Source: Elusimicrobiota bacterium (GTDB lineage: Bacteria > Elusimicrobiota > Elusimicrobia > FEN-1173). Taken from it: DNA of 64,000 nucleotides. Shown piece after piece: positions 17,326-25,898 of this stretch. The DNA lies in assembly GCA_016714745.1 (NCBI GenBank), contig JADKCG010000002.1, positions 62,001 to 126,000 on the forward strand, written 5' to 3'. The notes beneath the pieces were generated by a model. That model searched no databases. It was not told where the DNA came from and was given only the letters and a program-made list of their open reading frames with translations. Numbering within the stretch: the stretch's first letter is position 1; each line of letters starts with the position of its first letter. A program made the translations under genes and the position numbers.

Positions 17326-17733
17326 TTACGCCTTACCGGGAGCCGCGGCGGGGGCCCCGACCGTTCCGGGTTTCGCCGAACCCACCGTGCGCCGACGACC
17401 GCGCCGAGTCCGAGCATTCGATTTGGTGCGCTGGCCGCGCGCGGGAAGGTTTCGACGATGGCGGGACCCGCGATAGGCCCCGATTTCGATCAGGCGGCGA
17501 ACGTTAGCGGAAATTTCCCGCCGTAAGTCCCCTTCCACTTTAAAGTTCTTGGCGATCTCCGTGTTGATCTTGGACACTTCGGCCTCGGTGAGATCTTTCA
17601 CCCGGGTGGCCGGTTGGACACCCGTGACTTCAAGAATCTGGACAGAACGGGCCGGACCGATCCCGAAGAGGTACCGCAAAGCGACGTCCACGCGCTTATG
17701 TTTGGGGAGGTCAATCCCCGAGACGCGAGCCAT
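17326..17733 (-). CDS. rpsM: Small ribosomal subunit protein uS13
   Basis: 135 residues, with the conserved start MARVSGIDLPKHKRVDVALR and the segment YRGSRHRRNLPARGQRTKSN. The C-terminal tail is slightly long and ends in an Ala/Pro-rich stretch. It sits in the head of the small subunit and contacts the P-site tRNA. Confidence 0.96.
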   Translation of the reverse strand: MARVSGIDLPKHKRVDVALRYLFGIGPARSVQILEVTGVQPATRVKDLTEAEVSKINTEIAKNFKVEGDLRREISANVRRLIEIGAYRGSRHRRNLPARGQRTKSNARTRRGRRRTVGSAKPGTVGAPAAAPGKA

Positions 17734-17759
17734 AGTGACTCCTTAGTTTAAGAAACGTT

Positions 17760-17873
17760 TCAACCCTGGCGCTGTTTGTGCCGAGGGTTCTCACAGAGAA
17801 CATAAATCTTGCGGTGCCGTCGCTGGACGCGGCACTTACTGCAAATAGGTTTGACCGACGCGCGAACTTTCAT
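17760..17873 (-). CDS. rpmJ: Large ribosomal subunit protein bL36
   Basis: 37 residues, MKVRASVKPICSKCRVQRRH and so on, ending HKQRQG. The zinc ligands are the CSKC pair, Cys27 and His32. It follows infA in the same order as in many bacteria. The ATG at 17873 is preceded by GAGGAGAAGG. Confidence 0.95.
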   Translation of the reverse strand: MKVRASVKPICSKCRVQRRHRKIYVLCENPRHKQRQG

Positions 17874-17943
17874 AATTCCTTCTCCTCACAATAATTCCAC
17901 CCACACCAACCACCCGCCGGCAGGGAGCCCGGCGCTCTTTCCC

Positions 17944-18162
17944 TTATTTTTCTCGATACGTGATGCGGCCACGAGTTAAATCGTAGGGAGACAACTCCAC
18001 TTTCACTTTGTCTCCGGGCAAAATCTTAATGTAATGCATTCTCATTTTTCCGGAGATATGAGCTAACACTTTATGCCCACCCTCAATTTCTAACCGAAAC
18101 ATGGCGTTCGGCAACGCTTCCAGCACGCGCCCTTCCACTTCGATCTTGTCTTCTTTTGTCAT
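17944..18162 (-). CDS. infA: Translation initiation factor IF-1
   Basis: 72 residues starting MTKEDKIEVEGRVLEALPNA, an OB-fold protein of the standard length with SPYDLTRGRITYREK at the end. I chose the ATG at 18162 over the upstream in-frame start because the longer form has an unrelated N-terminus. IF-1 occupies the A site during initiation. Confidence 0.96.
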   Translation of the reverse strand: MTKEDKIEVEGRVLEALPNAMFRLEIEGGHKVLAHISGKMRMHYIKILPGDKVKVELSPYDLTRGRITYREK

Positions 18163-18176
18163 TCGATCCTTTCGTC

Positions 18177-18950
18177 TTAGCTGTTCGGGAGGCACGTCAA
18201 AATTTCCGGCCCCCCTTCCGTCACGGCCACCGTGTGCTCGAAATGGGCGGAAAGTCGATTGTCTTCCGTCACCACCGTCCACCCGTCCTTTAAAACCTGA
18301 ACACGCCACGTCCCGGCGTTGACCATCGGTTCCAGTGCCACCACCAACCCCACATCCAACCGCGGGCCCGTGCCCGCTGTTCCGTAATTGGGCACCGAAG
18401 GTTCTTCGTGCATGTTCCGCCCAATCCCGTGCCCCACAAAATCACGCACCACCGCATACCCGCGGGATTCCGCCACCCGCTGCATCGCACCCGAGATGTC
18501 GCCCAACCGGTTCCCCGCCCGCGTCGCCGCGATGCCTTCCGTCAACGCGTCTCGCGTTGTTTGAAGGAGTTTCTCCGCTTCGAGGCTGATGCGGCCCACC
18601 GGAAACGTCGCCGCCGTGTCTCCCACGAACCCGCCCAACGTCGCCCCCACATCAATGCCCACAATGTCCCCTTCGCGCAACACCCGTTTCGGGTGGGGAA
18701 TCCCATGGACCACTTCTTCGTTGATCGACGCGCAAATGGAAGCGGTGTACCCCCGATAACCCAAAAAGGTCGGTACCCCCCCCGCGTCTCGAATAAATTT
18801 TTCCGCCAACCGGTCGAGCTCTTTCGTGGTCACGCCCGGCACCACCGCCCGTCCCACCGCGTCCAACACCTGCGCGGCCAGCTGTCCGGCCCGCCGCATT
18901 CGTTCTAGGTCTGCGGGGGACTTAAGCTCGATTTGGCGGGTTGACCCCAT
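18177..18950 (-). CDS. map: Methionine aminopeptidase type I
   Basis: 257 residues. The five metal ligands are visible: the Asp pair in GIDVGATLGGFVGDTA, His in GHGIGRNMHEEP, and Glu in ALEPM and HFEHTVAVTE. It removes the N-terminal Met from nascent proteins. Its ATG shares one base with the adk stop (TAATG), as is common in the spc cluster. Confidence 0.96.
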   Translation of the reverse strand: MGSTRQIELKSPADLERMRRAGQLAAQVLDAVGRAVVPGVTTKELDRLAEKFIRDAGGVPTFLGYRGYTASICASINEEVVHGIPHPKRVLREGDIVGIDVGATLGGFVGDTAATFPVGRISLEAEKLLQTTRDALTEGIAATRAGNRLGDISGAMQRVAESRGYAVVRDFVGHGIGRNMHEEPSVPNYGTAGTGPRLDVGLVVALEPMVNAGTWRVQVLKDGWTVVTEDNRLSAHFEHTVAVTEGGPEILTCLPNS

Positions 18951-19606
18951 TAACCCCGCGGAAGACCGTCCAAAATCGTGGTGATCGTTTTCGCCACTTC
19001 GGCGATCGGACGATCCGCCGGAATAGTTTCAAGCAAATCCAACCCGTGGTAATAGGCAATCAAAGGTTCTGTTAAATCGTTGAACACCCGTAACCGTTTT
19101 CCGATCGTCTCCGGTTGATCGTCGTCCCGTTGAAACAATCCGCCCGCGTCGGTGTCGCAAATATCTGAACTTTTTGGCGGTTTCGTTAGAACGTTATAGA
19201 CCTTCCCGCATTTCATACACTGGCGACGGCTGGACAAGCGACGAATCACTTCCGCCTCAGAAAGAGAGAGATACAATACCTTATCAAGAGGCCGTTTGGC
19301 GTTTATCAAATAGCCATCCAGGGATTCCGCTTGGTTCACCGTCCGTGGAAATCCGTCCAGCAAAAAACCTTTTTGGCAATCGGGCTGATTGAGCCGGGCC
19401 GTCATCACCTCCAACACCAGTTCGTCCGGCGCCAAACGTCCGGAATTCACATATTCCTGGACCTTCAATCCTAACGGAGTCGCTTCTTCCATCGCCAAAC
19501 GAAAAATGTCACCGGTTGAAATGTGCGGCGTTTTATATCGTACCGACAACGGCTGAGCTTGCGTCCCTTTTCCCGACCCCGGCGCACCCAATAGAACAAT
19601 ATTCAT
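18950..19606 (-). CDS. adk: Adenylate kinase
   Basis: 218 residues. The P-loop is GAPGSGKGTQAQ at 7-18, followed by ISTGDIFR. The lid has the structural zinc set of long-form kinases, CMKC then CDTD, where the last ligand is Asp. It interconverts AMP, ADP and ATP. It lies 14 bases after secY, the usual secY-adk-map order. Confidence 0.96.
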   Translation of the reverse strand: MNIVLLGAPGSGKGTQAQPLSVRYKTPHISTGDIFRLAMEEATPLGLKVQEYVNSGRLAPDELVLEVMTARLNQPDCQKGFLLDGFPRTVNQAESLDGYLINAKRPLDKVLYLSLSEAEVIRRLSSRRQCMKCGKVYNVLTKPPKSSDICDTDAGGLFQRDDDQPETIGKRLRVFNDLTEPLIAYYHGLDLLETIPADRPIAEVAKTITTILDGLPRG

Positions 19607-19620
19607 GGTGATCTCTCTCC

Positions 19621-20964
19621 TTAGGATTGGCTGCCTGCACCGACGTTAAACCAACGGCCTTTCACTCGCCCTGTCTTGGAAAATCCCTCGTAATGCCGCA
19701 TGATGAGATGCGACTCCAACTGACCCACCGTGTCTAAAGCCACCCCCACAACAATCAAAATCGACGTCCCGCCAAAATAAAACGGAGTGTTCATCACACG
19801 GTGCAAAATGTCCGGCATAATGGCCAGTGCCGCCACGAACAGCGCACCCCCCAAAGTGATCCGCATTGACACCGCGTTGATGTATTCGGCCGTGGGTTCG
19901 CCCGGACGAATCCCCGGAATAAATCCCCCCCACTTTTTTAGGTTATCCGCCAAATCCACGGGATTGAATGAAACGGAATTGTAAAAGTAGCAAAAGAAAA
20001 TAATCAAACCCGCATACGTCGCTTCGTACCACAAAGCCCGCTGGTTCCAAAGACCCAAAATTCGTTTCGACCACTCGCCGTCAGGATTAAAACTGGCGAA
20101 TGTCACCGGCACCGACAAAAGTGACACGGCGAAAATCACCGCGATCACCCCGGACTGGTTCACTTTTAACGGCAAAAACGTGCTGGCGCCCCCGTACATT
20201 TTCCGTCCGACCATACGCCGCGCGTATTGCACAGGAATTTTTCGTTGCGCCGTTTCCACCCAGACCACTAACCCCACCACAATCACCACCAGCGCCCCTA
20301 GGCTCAACGCCGTCAACAGAGACATTTCCTGAAGATCGAACACCATTTTCCGCATTTGGTTCAACGAGCTCGGCAGACGGTCCACAATGCCGGTAAAAAT
20401 CATCAACGAAATCCCGTTGCCGACCCCCCACTCCGTGATCTGTTCGCCCAACCACATAATGAAAATGGTCCCGGCAGTGAGCGTGAGCACCGTCGTGAAA
20501 ATGAAAAGCGCCCCGGGTTCCCGAACCACCGCAATTTCGTTGCCGAGCCGAATTTTCGTGATCAAGGTCGTCAATCCGAACGACTGGATCACCGCCAAAA
20601 GCAATGTAAAATACCGCGTGATCTTGTTTAGTTGGCGGCGGCCACTTTCGCCCTCTTTGGCCAACCGGTCAAGATAGGGAATCACATGGGCCCCTTGCAA
20701 CAAACTCATAATGATCGACGAGTTGATGTAGGGCATGACCCCCATGGCAAAAATCGACATCCGGCTCATGGCCCCGCCGGAAAACATGTCTAAAAAACCG
20801 AGAAAATTGTTGGCTTGGGACTTAAAGAGCTGTTGAATCGCCGTCGAGTCAATGCCGGGAATCGGAATGGCCACGCCCACGCGATAGACCACTAAAATTC
20901 CTAAAGTAAAGAACACCCGTTTTCGAAGTTCTGGAATTTTGAAAATATCAGCGAAGGATTGCAT
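19621..20964 (-). CDS. secY: Protein translocase subunit SecY
   Basis: 447 residues with ten predicted membrane segments. It includes the plug region and first helix signature (VYRVGVAIPIPGID), NIFAMGVMPYINSSIIMSLL-type sequence near 70-90, and the late cytoplasmic loops. SecY forms the protein-conducting channel of the inner membrane and is the site of both export and membrane insertion. Confidence 0.96.
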   Translation of the reverse strand: MQSFADIFKIPELRKRVFFTLGILVVYRVGVAIPIPGIDSTAIQQLFKSQANNFLGFLDMFSGGAMSRMSIFAMGVMPYINSSIIMSLLQGAHVIPYLDRLAKEGESGRRQLNKITRYFTLLLAVIQSFGLTTLITKIRLGNEIAVVREPGALFIFTTVLTLTAGTIFIMWLGEQITEWGVGNGISLMIFTGIVDRLPSSLNQMRKMVFDLQEMSLLTALSLGALVVIVVGLVVWVETAQRKIPVQYARRMVGRKMYGGASTFLPLKVNQSGVIAVIFAVSLLSVPVTFASFNPDGEWSKRILGLWNQRALWYEATYAGLIIFFCYFYNSVSFNPVDLADNLKKWGGFIPGIRPGEPTAEYINAVSMRITLGGALFVAALAIMPDILHRVMNTPFYFGGTSILIVVGVALDTVGQLESHLIMRHYEGFSKTGRVKGRWFNVGAGSQS

Positions 20965-20992
20965 CAGCGCACCGCAATCCGGGGATCAAAAG

Positions 20993-21475
20993 TCATTTCG
21001 CCCGCTTCCAGACCTTCGCGCCAGGAATCAACTCGGCCCGGCCCCCGGCCTTTTCCAATTTCACTTTCGCCGAACCAGAAAACTTGTCGGCCTTGACCAC
21101 AAACGCTTTGCTCACGTCGCCGTCGCCCAACACTTTGACCGGATGGCGGCCCTTGATGAGGCCGGCCGAGCGCAACATGTCCGGCGTCACTTCCCCGGGC
21201 TGGGCGATCACGGCATTGATGTCTCCCACGTTCACTAACGAATACACGGTACGAAACGCCGTCGTCTTGAACCCCCGTTTGGGGATGCGGCGGATCAGCG
21301 GAATTTGGCCGCCTTCGAACCCTTGTTTCATATGAGAGTCGCCGGACCGGGCGGTTTGGCCCTTAAACCCGCGCGTCGATCCCTTTCCCCCATGGCCGGA
21401 CCCTTCGCCTCGACCAACAATTTTTCGCCGGTGACGTGAACCGGGCGCGGGTTTCAATGTGTTCAAACGAATCAT
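20993..21475 (-). CDS. rplO: Large ribosomal subunit protein uL15
   Basis: 160 residues starting MIRLNTLKPAPGSRHRRKIV with the glycine-rich GRGEGSGHGGKGSTRGFKG segment. The gene that often precedes it, rpmD (uL30), is absent: only 90 bases separate it from rpsE. Confidence 0.96.
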   Translation of the reverse strand: MIRLNTLKPAPGSRHRRKIVGRGEGSGHGGKGSTRGFKGQTARSGDSHMKQGFEGGQIPLIRRIPKRGFKTTAFRTVYSLVNVGDINAVIAQPGEVTPDMLRSAGLIKGRHPVKVLGDGDVSKAFVVKADKFSGSAKVKLEKAGGRAELIPGAKVWKRAK

Positions 21476-21565
21476 GGTTAAGTCCCTTATAAATAGGTTG
21501 CTGTCAAATCATTCATTCCACATCCACGGCACACGGGCAGGATGCCCGTGCTACAAATGCAAAAA
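21476..21565. other. rpsE-rplO gap without rpmD
   Basis: 90 bases hold a hairpin repeat and the ribosome-binding site of rplO. No frame for uL30 fits here. Confidence 0.75.
21530..21560. repeat. GCACACGGGC hairpin repeat, copy 2
   Basis: CACGGGCA-GGA-TGCCCGTG forms an eight-base-pair hairpin, flanked by GC before and CTACAAA after. Matches the copies near 14575 and 24500. Confidence 0.7.
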
Positions 21566-22081
21566 CTAGGCAGGGACGGCGACCGGTCGGGGGGCGGGCA
21601 TTTCTTTGCCACGCCGACGATAGGAGTCTTCCCGCGTCTCCAAGTCTTTTAAGCCGGCCAGCGTGGCGTAGACCACATTGAACGGGTTGGTGCTTCGAAG
21701 CGATTTACTCAAAATATCGCGAACCCCCGCGGCTTCCACCACGGCGCGGACACTGCCGCCGGCGATAACGCCGGTCCCTGAAACAGCGGGTTTCAACAGA
21801 ACCGTTCCCGCGCCAAAAATACCGGTCACTTCGTGGGGAATCGTCCCGTTCTTAATCGGAATCTTAACGATGGTTTTTTTTGCGTGGGACACCGCTTTTT
21901 GGATGGCCGCCTGCACTTCTTTGGCTTTACCAATCGCCGCGCCGACATGGCCCGCCCCGTCCCCCACCACCACCAGAGCGCTGAACGAAAAACGTTTACC
22001 GCCCTTCACAACTTTCGCCACCCGGTTAATGGTGACCACGGTTTCTTTTAAGTTTAAACTGTTCGCGTCAATTCTTGGCAC
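21566..22081 (-). CDS. rpsE: Small ribosomal subunit protein uS5
   Basis: 171 residues with the N-terminal dsRBD-like S5 domain (NRVAKVVKGGKRFSFSALVV) and the conserved GSGTGVIAGG-type loop (SGTGVIAGGSVRAVVEAAGV). It helps decoding accuracy on the small subunit. Confidence 0.96.
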   Translation of the reverse strand: MPRIDANSLNLKETVVTINRVAKVVKGGKRFSFSALVVVGDGAGHVGAAIGKAKEVQAAIQKAVSHAKKTIVKIPIKNGTIPHEVTGIFGAGTVLLKPAVSGTGVIAGGSVRAVVEAAGVRDILSKSLRSTNPFNVVYATLAGLKDLETREDSYRRRGKEMPAPRPVAVPA

Positions 22082-22092
22082 ATGGACTCCTG

Positions 22093-22458
22093 TTAAAAGC
22101 TCAGACCCGCCGCGCGGGCTCCGTCGGCAACCGCTTTGATGCGGCCGTGATAGGCCCGCCCGCCGCGGTCAAAAACGGCTCGGCTGATATGAATCGCTTT
22201 CGCTTTTTCCGCGATCGCTTGCCCCACCTTCGTGGCGGCGTCAACGTTCGCCCCGGTCTTCAGCGTTTTCTTAAGATCACCGCTCAGACTCGACGCCGCG
22301 GCCAACGTTTTCCCCGCGGTATCGTCCACCAGCTGGGCATACATATGGCGTTGGGCGCGATAAACCGACAAGCGCGGTTTCTCCGCCGTGCCGAAAATTT
22401 TTCGCCGACCGCGTAGTCGACGGAACGCCAGACGTTCTTGGGGACTTTTTAAACTCAT
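22093..22458 (-). CDS. rplR: Large ribosomal subunit protein uL18
   Basis: 121 residues. RPRLSVYRAQRHMYAQ-like segment and the C-terminal FDRGGRAYHGRIKAVADGAR are canonical. It binds 5S rRNA. Overlaps the rplF stop by four bases (ATGA). Confidence 0.96.
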   Translation of the reverse strand: MSLKSPQERLAFRRLRGRRKIFGTAEKPRLSVYRAQRHMYAQLVDDTAGKTLAAASSLSGDLKKTLKTGANVDAATKVGQAIAEKAKAIHISRAVFDRGGRAYHGRIKAVADGARAAGLSF

Positions 22459-23039
22459 TTCTTGGCTCCTCCCGCGGCGCCTGTGGCACCCGCCGCGGCT
22501 TTGCCGGCTTTGCGGCGCACATGTTCCGTCGTGTAACGGATACCCACCGGTTCGTTGTTGGCCCAGTACACTCCGGGCCGACGGAACCGACGAATCTCGG
22601 CGGCCACTTGGCCCACCCGTTCTTTGTCTGCCCCTTGAACCACCAAACCGGTCTGTTTGGCGTCAACGGTCACCTTAATGCCCGCGGGGATCGTGTAGTG
22701 GATGGGATGGGAAAACCCAAGCGTCATGGACAAATCGTTCCCCGTCAACGTGGCGCGGAACCCCACACCGCCGATCTTCAGTTCTTTCGTAAACCCCGAA
22801 AGAGACCCTTCCACCATGTTGGACAAAAGTTTTCGGAACGTCCCGTGCAGAGACCGCTGTCGCGTGCTGTCGTCACGGCGGTCGACAACCAAAACGCCTT
22901 TGTCGAGATGCGCCGTGAGACCTTCCGGCAGGGTTCGGCTCAGTTGGCCCAGAGGACCCGTCACGCTGACCAACGGACCTTGAATCGAGACTTTGACTTT
23001 ATCTGAAACGGGAATCGGTTTTTTTCCAAGTCGGCTCAT
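22455..23039 (-). CDS. rplF: Large ribosomal subunit protein uL6
   Basis: 194 residues with the two similar L6 domains; the second ends in FRRPGVYWANNEPVGI, close to the usual signature. About 15 extra residues of Ala, Gly and Lys form the C-terminus. Confidence 0.96.
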   Translation of the reverse strand: MSRLGKKPIPVSDKVKVSIQGPLVSVTGPLGQLSRTLPEGLTAHLDKGVLVVDRRDDSTRQRSLHGTFRKLLSNMVEGSLSGFTKELKIGGVGFRATLTGNDLSMTLGFSHPIHYTIPAGIKVTVDAKQTGLVVQGADKERVGQVAAEIRRFRRPGVYWANNEPVGIRYTTEHVRRKAGKAAAGATGAAGGAKK

Positions 23040-23046
23040 GGCATTT

Positions 23047-23442
23047 TTACCAAACTTTGGCGATCACTTCGCCACCGAGTTTCCGTTTGCGCGATTGGTG
23101 ATCGGTCATCAACCCTTTGGACGTCGAGACAATCGTCATTCCCAACCCCCCGCGCACTTTCCCCAATTCTTCAAACCCTTTGTACACCCGCAGGCCCGGA
23201 CGAGACACCCGGCGCACGCCCTGGATGACCCGAACCTTGTTGGGCTGATATTTCAGAAACAACCGGAGCACGCCCTGTTTCCGGTCGGGCAACACTTTGT
23301 AATCGGCAATGTAGCCCTCTTCCCTCAACAAATGGGCGATGTCTTTCTTCGCGCTGGACGACGGCAAATCCACACGTTCCATAAACTTGTGGTTCGCGTT
23401 ATTGATCATGGCGAACATGTCGCTGATCGGATCTTGGCTCAT
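23047..23442 (-). CDS. rpsH: Small ribosomal subunit protein uS8
   Basis: 131 residues, MSQDPISDMFAMINNANHKF to GLMTDHQSRKRKLGGEVIAK; the conserved C-terminal pattern is STSKGLMTDHQSRKRK. It binds the central domain of 16S rRNA and in E. coli represses the spc operon. Confidence 0.96.
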   Translation of the reverse strand: MSQDPISDMFAMINNANHKFMERVDLPSSSAKKDIAHLLREEGYIADYKVLPDRKQGVLRLFLKYQPNKVRVIQGVRRVSRPGLRVYKGFEELGKVRGGLGMTIVSTSKGLMTDHQSRKRKLGGEVIAKVW

Positions 23443-23470
23443 GGGTTCCCCTTCTCTCCTAAATCAATCG

Positions 23471-23656
23471 TTACCAACTGGACTTCGTGACGCCCGGGAT
23501 TTCCCCGCGCAGGGCCAGATTTCGAAAACAGATCCGGCACAAACCAAAATCCCTATAAAACGCCCGCGGACGGCCACAGAGCCGGCACCGGTTTCGATAG
23601 CGCCCCGCAAACTTCAGGGGCTTTCGCATTTTCGCGATCCACGCTGTTGTGGCCAT
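23471..23656 (-). CDS. rpsN: Small ribosomal subunit protein uS14, zinc-binding (type Z)
   Basis: 61 residues, the short zinc form. Ligands C24, C27, C40 and C43 are visible in CRLCGRPRAFYRDFGLCRIC. Standard spc position after rplE. Confidence 0.96.
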   Translation of the reverse strand: MATTAWIAKMRKPLKFAGRYRNRCRLCGRPRAFYRDFGLCRICFRNLALRGEIPGVTKSSW

Positions 23657-23817
23657 AGTCGAGTTAACTCCTCAATTAGTTCCTGCTCTTAAAATCCCAT
23701 CGGTGCCCCTTTTCAGGGAAACGGGGGACAACGGCTAAAATTTTTCTTCCTGCAACGACGTTCGAGAAATTGTGTCTCTTCAAAAACCCAGGCGATTTCG
23801 CCCGGTCCACGGCCGCC
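23657..23817. other. 161-base gap between rplE and rpsN
   Basis: Longer than usual in this cluster. It holds no frame I can support and no strong hairpin with a T-run. Confidence 0.5.
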
Positions 23818-24414
23818 TTAGGCGGCTTTTTCGACGGCCGCCTTATCCCGCTTGAAAGGCATGCCGAGAAGCGCCAACACTTCCAACGCCGGTTCGTCTT
23901 TCCCTGCGTTGGTGACAATGGTGACGTTCATCCCGCGCGGTTTGTCGGATTTGTCCAAATCAATTTCCGGAAAAACATATTGCTCCGTCAAACCCAAATT
24001 GTAATTGCCCTGCCCGTCAAACCCCCGTTTCGGGTCTACCCCACGGAAATCGCGGATGCGGGGCATGGCAATGTTCACAAGTCGGTCCAGGAAATCCCAC
24101 ATCCGCCCCGCACGGAGGGTGACCCGCACACCGATCGGCATCCCTTCCCGCAATTTAAAATTCGAAATGGCTTTCTTGGCCCGTCGAACCTGCGCTTTTT
24201 GCCCCGTGAACGCCGCGATTTCTTCCGCCGCGAGATCCACCACTTTAGCGTTTTCTCGCGCTTCCGACAAACCAATGTTAACCACCACCTTTTGGATCCG
24301 CGGCACTTGCAACGCGTTGGTCCAACTGTGGCGTTTCATCATTTCCGGCACCACACCGGTGCGGTACAATTCTTTCATGCGGTTTTCAAATTTTTTTGTT
24401 TCGTCGTTTGACAT
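23818..24414 (-). CDS. rplE: Large ribosomal subunit protein uL5
   Basis: 198 residues with QVPRIQKVVVNIGLSEARE, RAKKAISNFKLREGMPIGV and YNLGLTEQYVFPEID. It binds 5S rRNA and the P-site tRNA. A 280-base gap and a terminator separate it from rplX, so it may start a new transcript. Confidence 0.96.
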   Translation of the reverse strand: MSNDETKKFENRMKELYRTGVVPEMMKRHSWTNALQVPRIQKVVVNIGLSEARENAKVVDLAAEEIAAFTGQKAQVRRAKKAISNFKLREGMPIGVRVTLRAGRMWDFLDRLVNIAMPRIRDFRGVDPKRGFDGQGNYNLGLTEQYVFPEIDLDKSDKPRGMNVTIVTNAGKDEPALEVLALLGMPFKRDKAAVEKAA

Positions 24415-24694
24415 CGAACACCCTCACTTGAGATCGTCCATCGAAATCCAACTCACTCCAACAGCACACAGGCAAGCCGTTCCCACACGGCACTTCCGCT
24501 TACGCGGTCGGATGCCCGTGCTACAAAGACAAATACGTTAAACCTGTTCCTGCGCCGTGGACCAGAGATCATCTCTTCACCCCAAGGCGCCCCACAAATG
24601 GGTCAACCACAAAAACCAGCCGTTCCTAGACCCTTGAAACCCCCAAAAAAAACGCGCCCAAAAACACGCTTTGTGAAAAAAGGGCCGAATGGCC
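24415..24694. other. 280-base gap between rplX and rplE with hairpin repeat
   Basis: Contains the rplX terminator (24674-24697) and a variant of the hairpin repeat (24465-24530). No gene is visible. Confidence 0.6.
24465..24530. repeat. GCACACGGGC hairpin repeat, copy 3 (enlarged loop)
   Basis: Copy 3 reads CACAGGCAAGCCG..., then a 40-base insert with its own stem (CCGCTTACGCGG), then GATGCCCGTGCTACAAA. The outer flanks match the two other copies. Confidence 0.6.
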
Positions 24695-24697
24695 CTA
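24674..24697 (-). terminator. Intrinsic terminator overlapping the rplX stop codon
   Basis: On the minus strand TAGGGCCATTCGGCCCTTTTTT: the stem GGGCC-ATTC-GGCCC begins at the stop codon and ends in six T residues. The same pattern occurs at rpsJ, fusA and rpsG. Confidence 0.8.
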
Positions 24698-25012
24698 GCC
24701 GATCATTTCGCCGCAGTGGCGGCAGACGCGCGCTTTTGTGCCGTCGGAAATCGTGCCCACTTTGAAACGGGTGGCTTTGCCGCATTTCGGACACACCAAT
24801 TTCACTTTACTGAGCGGCAGATACGCTTCTTTATCTTGAATCCCCCCGGGTTTCTGGGGCGTGCCTTTCGCGTGCTTTTTGACCATGTTCACCTTGGCCA
24901 CGAGCACGCGCCCTTTCACTCGGTCCACTTCGATGACATCGCCTTGTTTGCCGCGATCTTTTCCGGCCAAAACCAAAACCTTGTCTTTCTTACGGATAGG
25001 GGCGATGGCCAT
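24695..25012 (-). CDS. rplX: Large ribosomal subunit protein uL24
   Basis: 105 residues with a KOW segment (KKDKVLVLAGKDRGKQGDV). The C-terminus keeps a full zinc-ribbon, CPKC then CRHC, which many homologues have lost. Its start shares one base with the rplN stop. Confidence 0.95.
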   Translation of the reverse strand: MAIAPIRKKDKVLVLAGKDRGKQGDVIEVDRVKGRVLVAKVNMVKKHAKGTPQKPGGIQDKEAYLPLSKVKLVCPKCGKATRFKVGTISDGTKARVCRHCGEMIG

Positions 25013-25380
25013 TACACCACCTCCGGCGCTAAAGAAATAATTTTTAAATAGTTGCGTTCCCGCAACTCACGGGCGATGGGCCCAAAGATCCGCGTGCCCC
25101 GGGGTTCGCCTTGATCGTCAATCAACACCGCCGCGTTGTCGTCAAACCGGACATAGCTGCCGTCAGGACGCGCGCTCTCTTTGCGCGTGCGAACCACAAC
25201 GCATTTGACCACTTCGCCCTTTTTGACACTCGAATCGGGGAGCGCGGTTTGAACCGACGCGGTCACCAAATCGCCCAAAAACGCATATCGCCGACGGGAC
25301 CCCCCGTGCATCCGGAACACCCGAACCAACCGGGCCCCGGAATTGTCGGCCACTCTCAAAATGCTTCGTTCTTGAATCAC
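25012..25380 (-). CDS. rplN: Large ribosomal subunit protein uL14
   Basis: 122 residues, MIQERSILRVADNSGARLVR to LRERNYLKIISLAPEVV. One of the most conserved ribosomal proteins and complete here. Confidence 0.97.
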   Translation of the reverse strand: MIQERSILRVADNSGARLVRVFRMHGGSRRRYAFLGDLVTASVQTALPDSSVKKGEVVKCVVVRTRKESARPDGSYVRFDDNAAVLIDDQGEPRGTRIFGPIARELRERNYLKIISLAPEVV

Positions 25381-25685
25381 GGCGTCCCTCCCAGCACTTC
25401 TTCCAACGCCGGCCCCGTGTGCGCGCGTTTAACAACGCTCACCAACCGCCACCGCTTCGTTTTGGACAGAGGCCGGGTTTCCATCACTTGCACTCGGTCC
25501 CCCGCCTTGCTTTCATTTTTTTCGTCGTGCGCATAAATCTTGGTGGACCGGGTCAGCACTTTCGCGTAACTGCCGTGGCGCAATCGCCTCTCCACCGACA
25601 CCACGCGGGTTTTGTTCATCTTGTCGGAAAGCACCAGGCCTTCCACTACTTTTCGATCATCGCGCTCGATCTGAGGTACGGTCAC
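25377..25685 (-). CDS. rpsQ: Small ribosomal subunit protein uS17
   Basis: 102 residues, longer than the usual 85 by a C-terminal tail. The core VEGLVLSDKMNKTRVVSVER is conserved. The gene overlaps both neighbours by four bases. Confidence 0.95.
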   Translation of the reverse strand: MTVPQIERDDRKVVEGLVLSDKMNKTRVVSVERRLRHGSYAKVLTRSTKIYAHDEKNESKAGDRVQVMETRPLSKTKRWRLVSVVKRAHTGPALEEVLGGTP

Positions 25686-25888
25686 GCGGAGACTCCCTTT
25701 TGCCTTAAGAACGTCAGCGCCCGCGCAATGGTCCGCCGGGTCGTCCGAATTTGCCGCGGGTTCTTTAACGGCGCGGTCGTGTTCTGAAATTTTAACTGAA
25801 ACAACTTTTCCTGGTTTTCACGAACCTTGACTTGAAGCTCATCGCTCGTCAACTCAGAAAATTTGATCTCGTCTTTTTTCTTGGCCAT
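25682..25888 (-). CDS. rpmC: Large ribosomal subunit protein uL29
   Basis: 68 residues from MAKKKDEIKFSELTSDELQV; AGGAAAAATT lies before the ATG at 25888. An upstream in-frame ATG (25921) would add residues from the end of rplP and is unlikely. uL29 lies at the peptide exit tunnel. Confidence 0.95.
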   Translation of the reverse strand: MAKKKDEIKFSELTSDELQVKVRENQEKLFQLKFQNTTAPLKNPRQIRTTRRTIARALTFLRQKGVSA

Positions 25889-25898
25889 GGAATTTTTC

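Noticed and set aside
17874..17943. A small gene between infA and rpmJ
   Set aside because: Only a ribosome-binding site and no frame of useful length.
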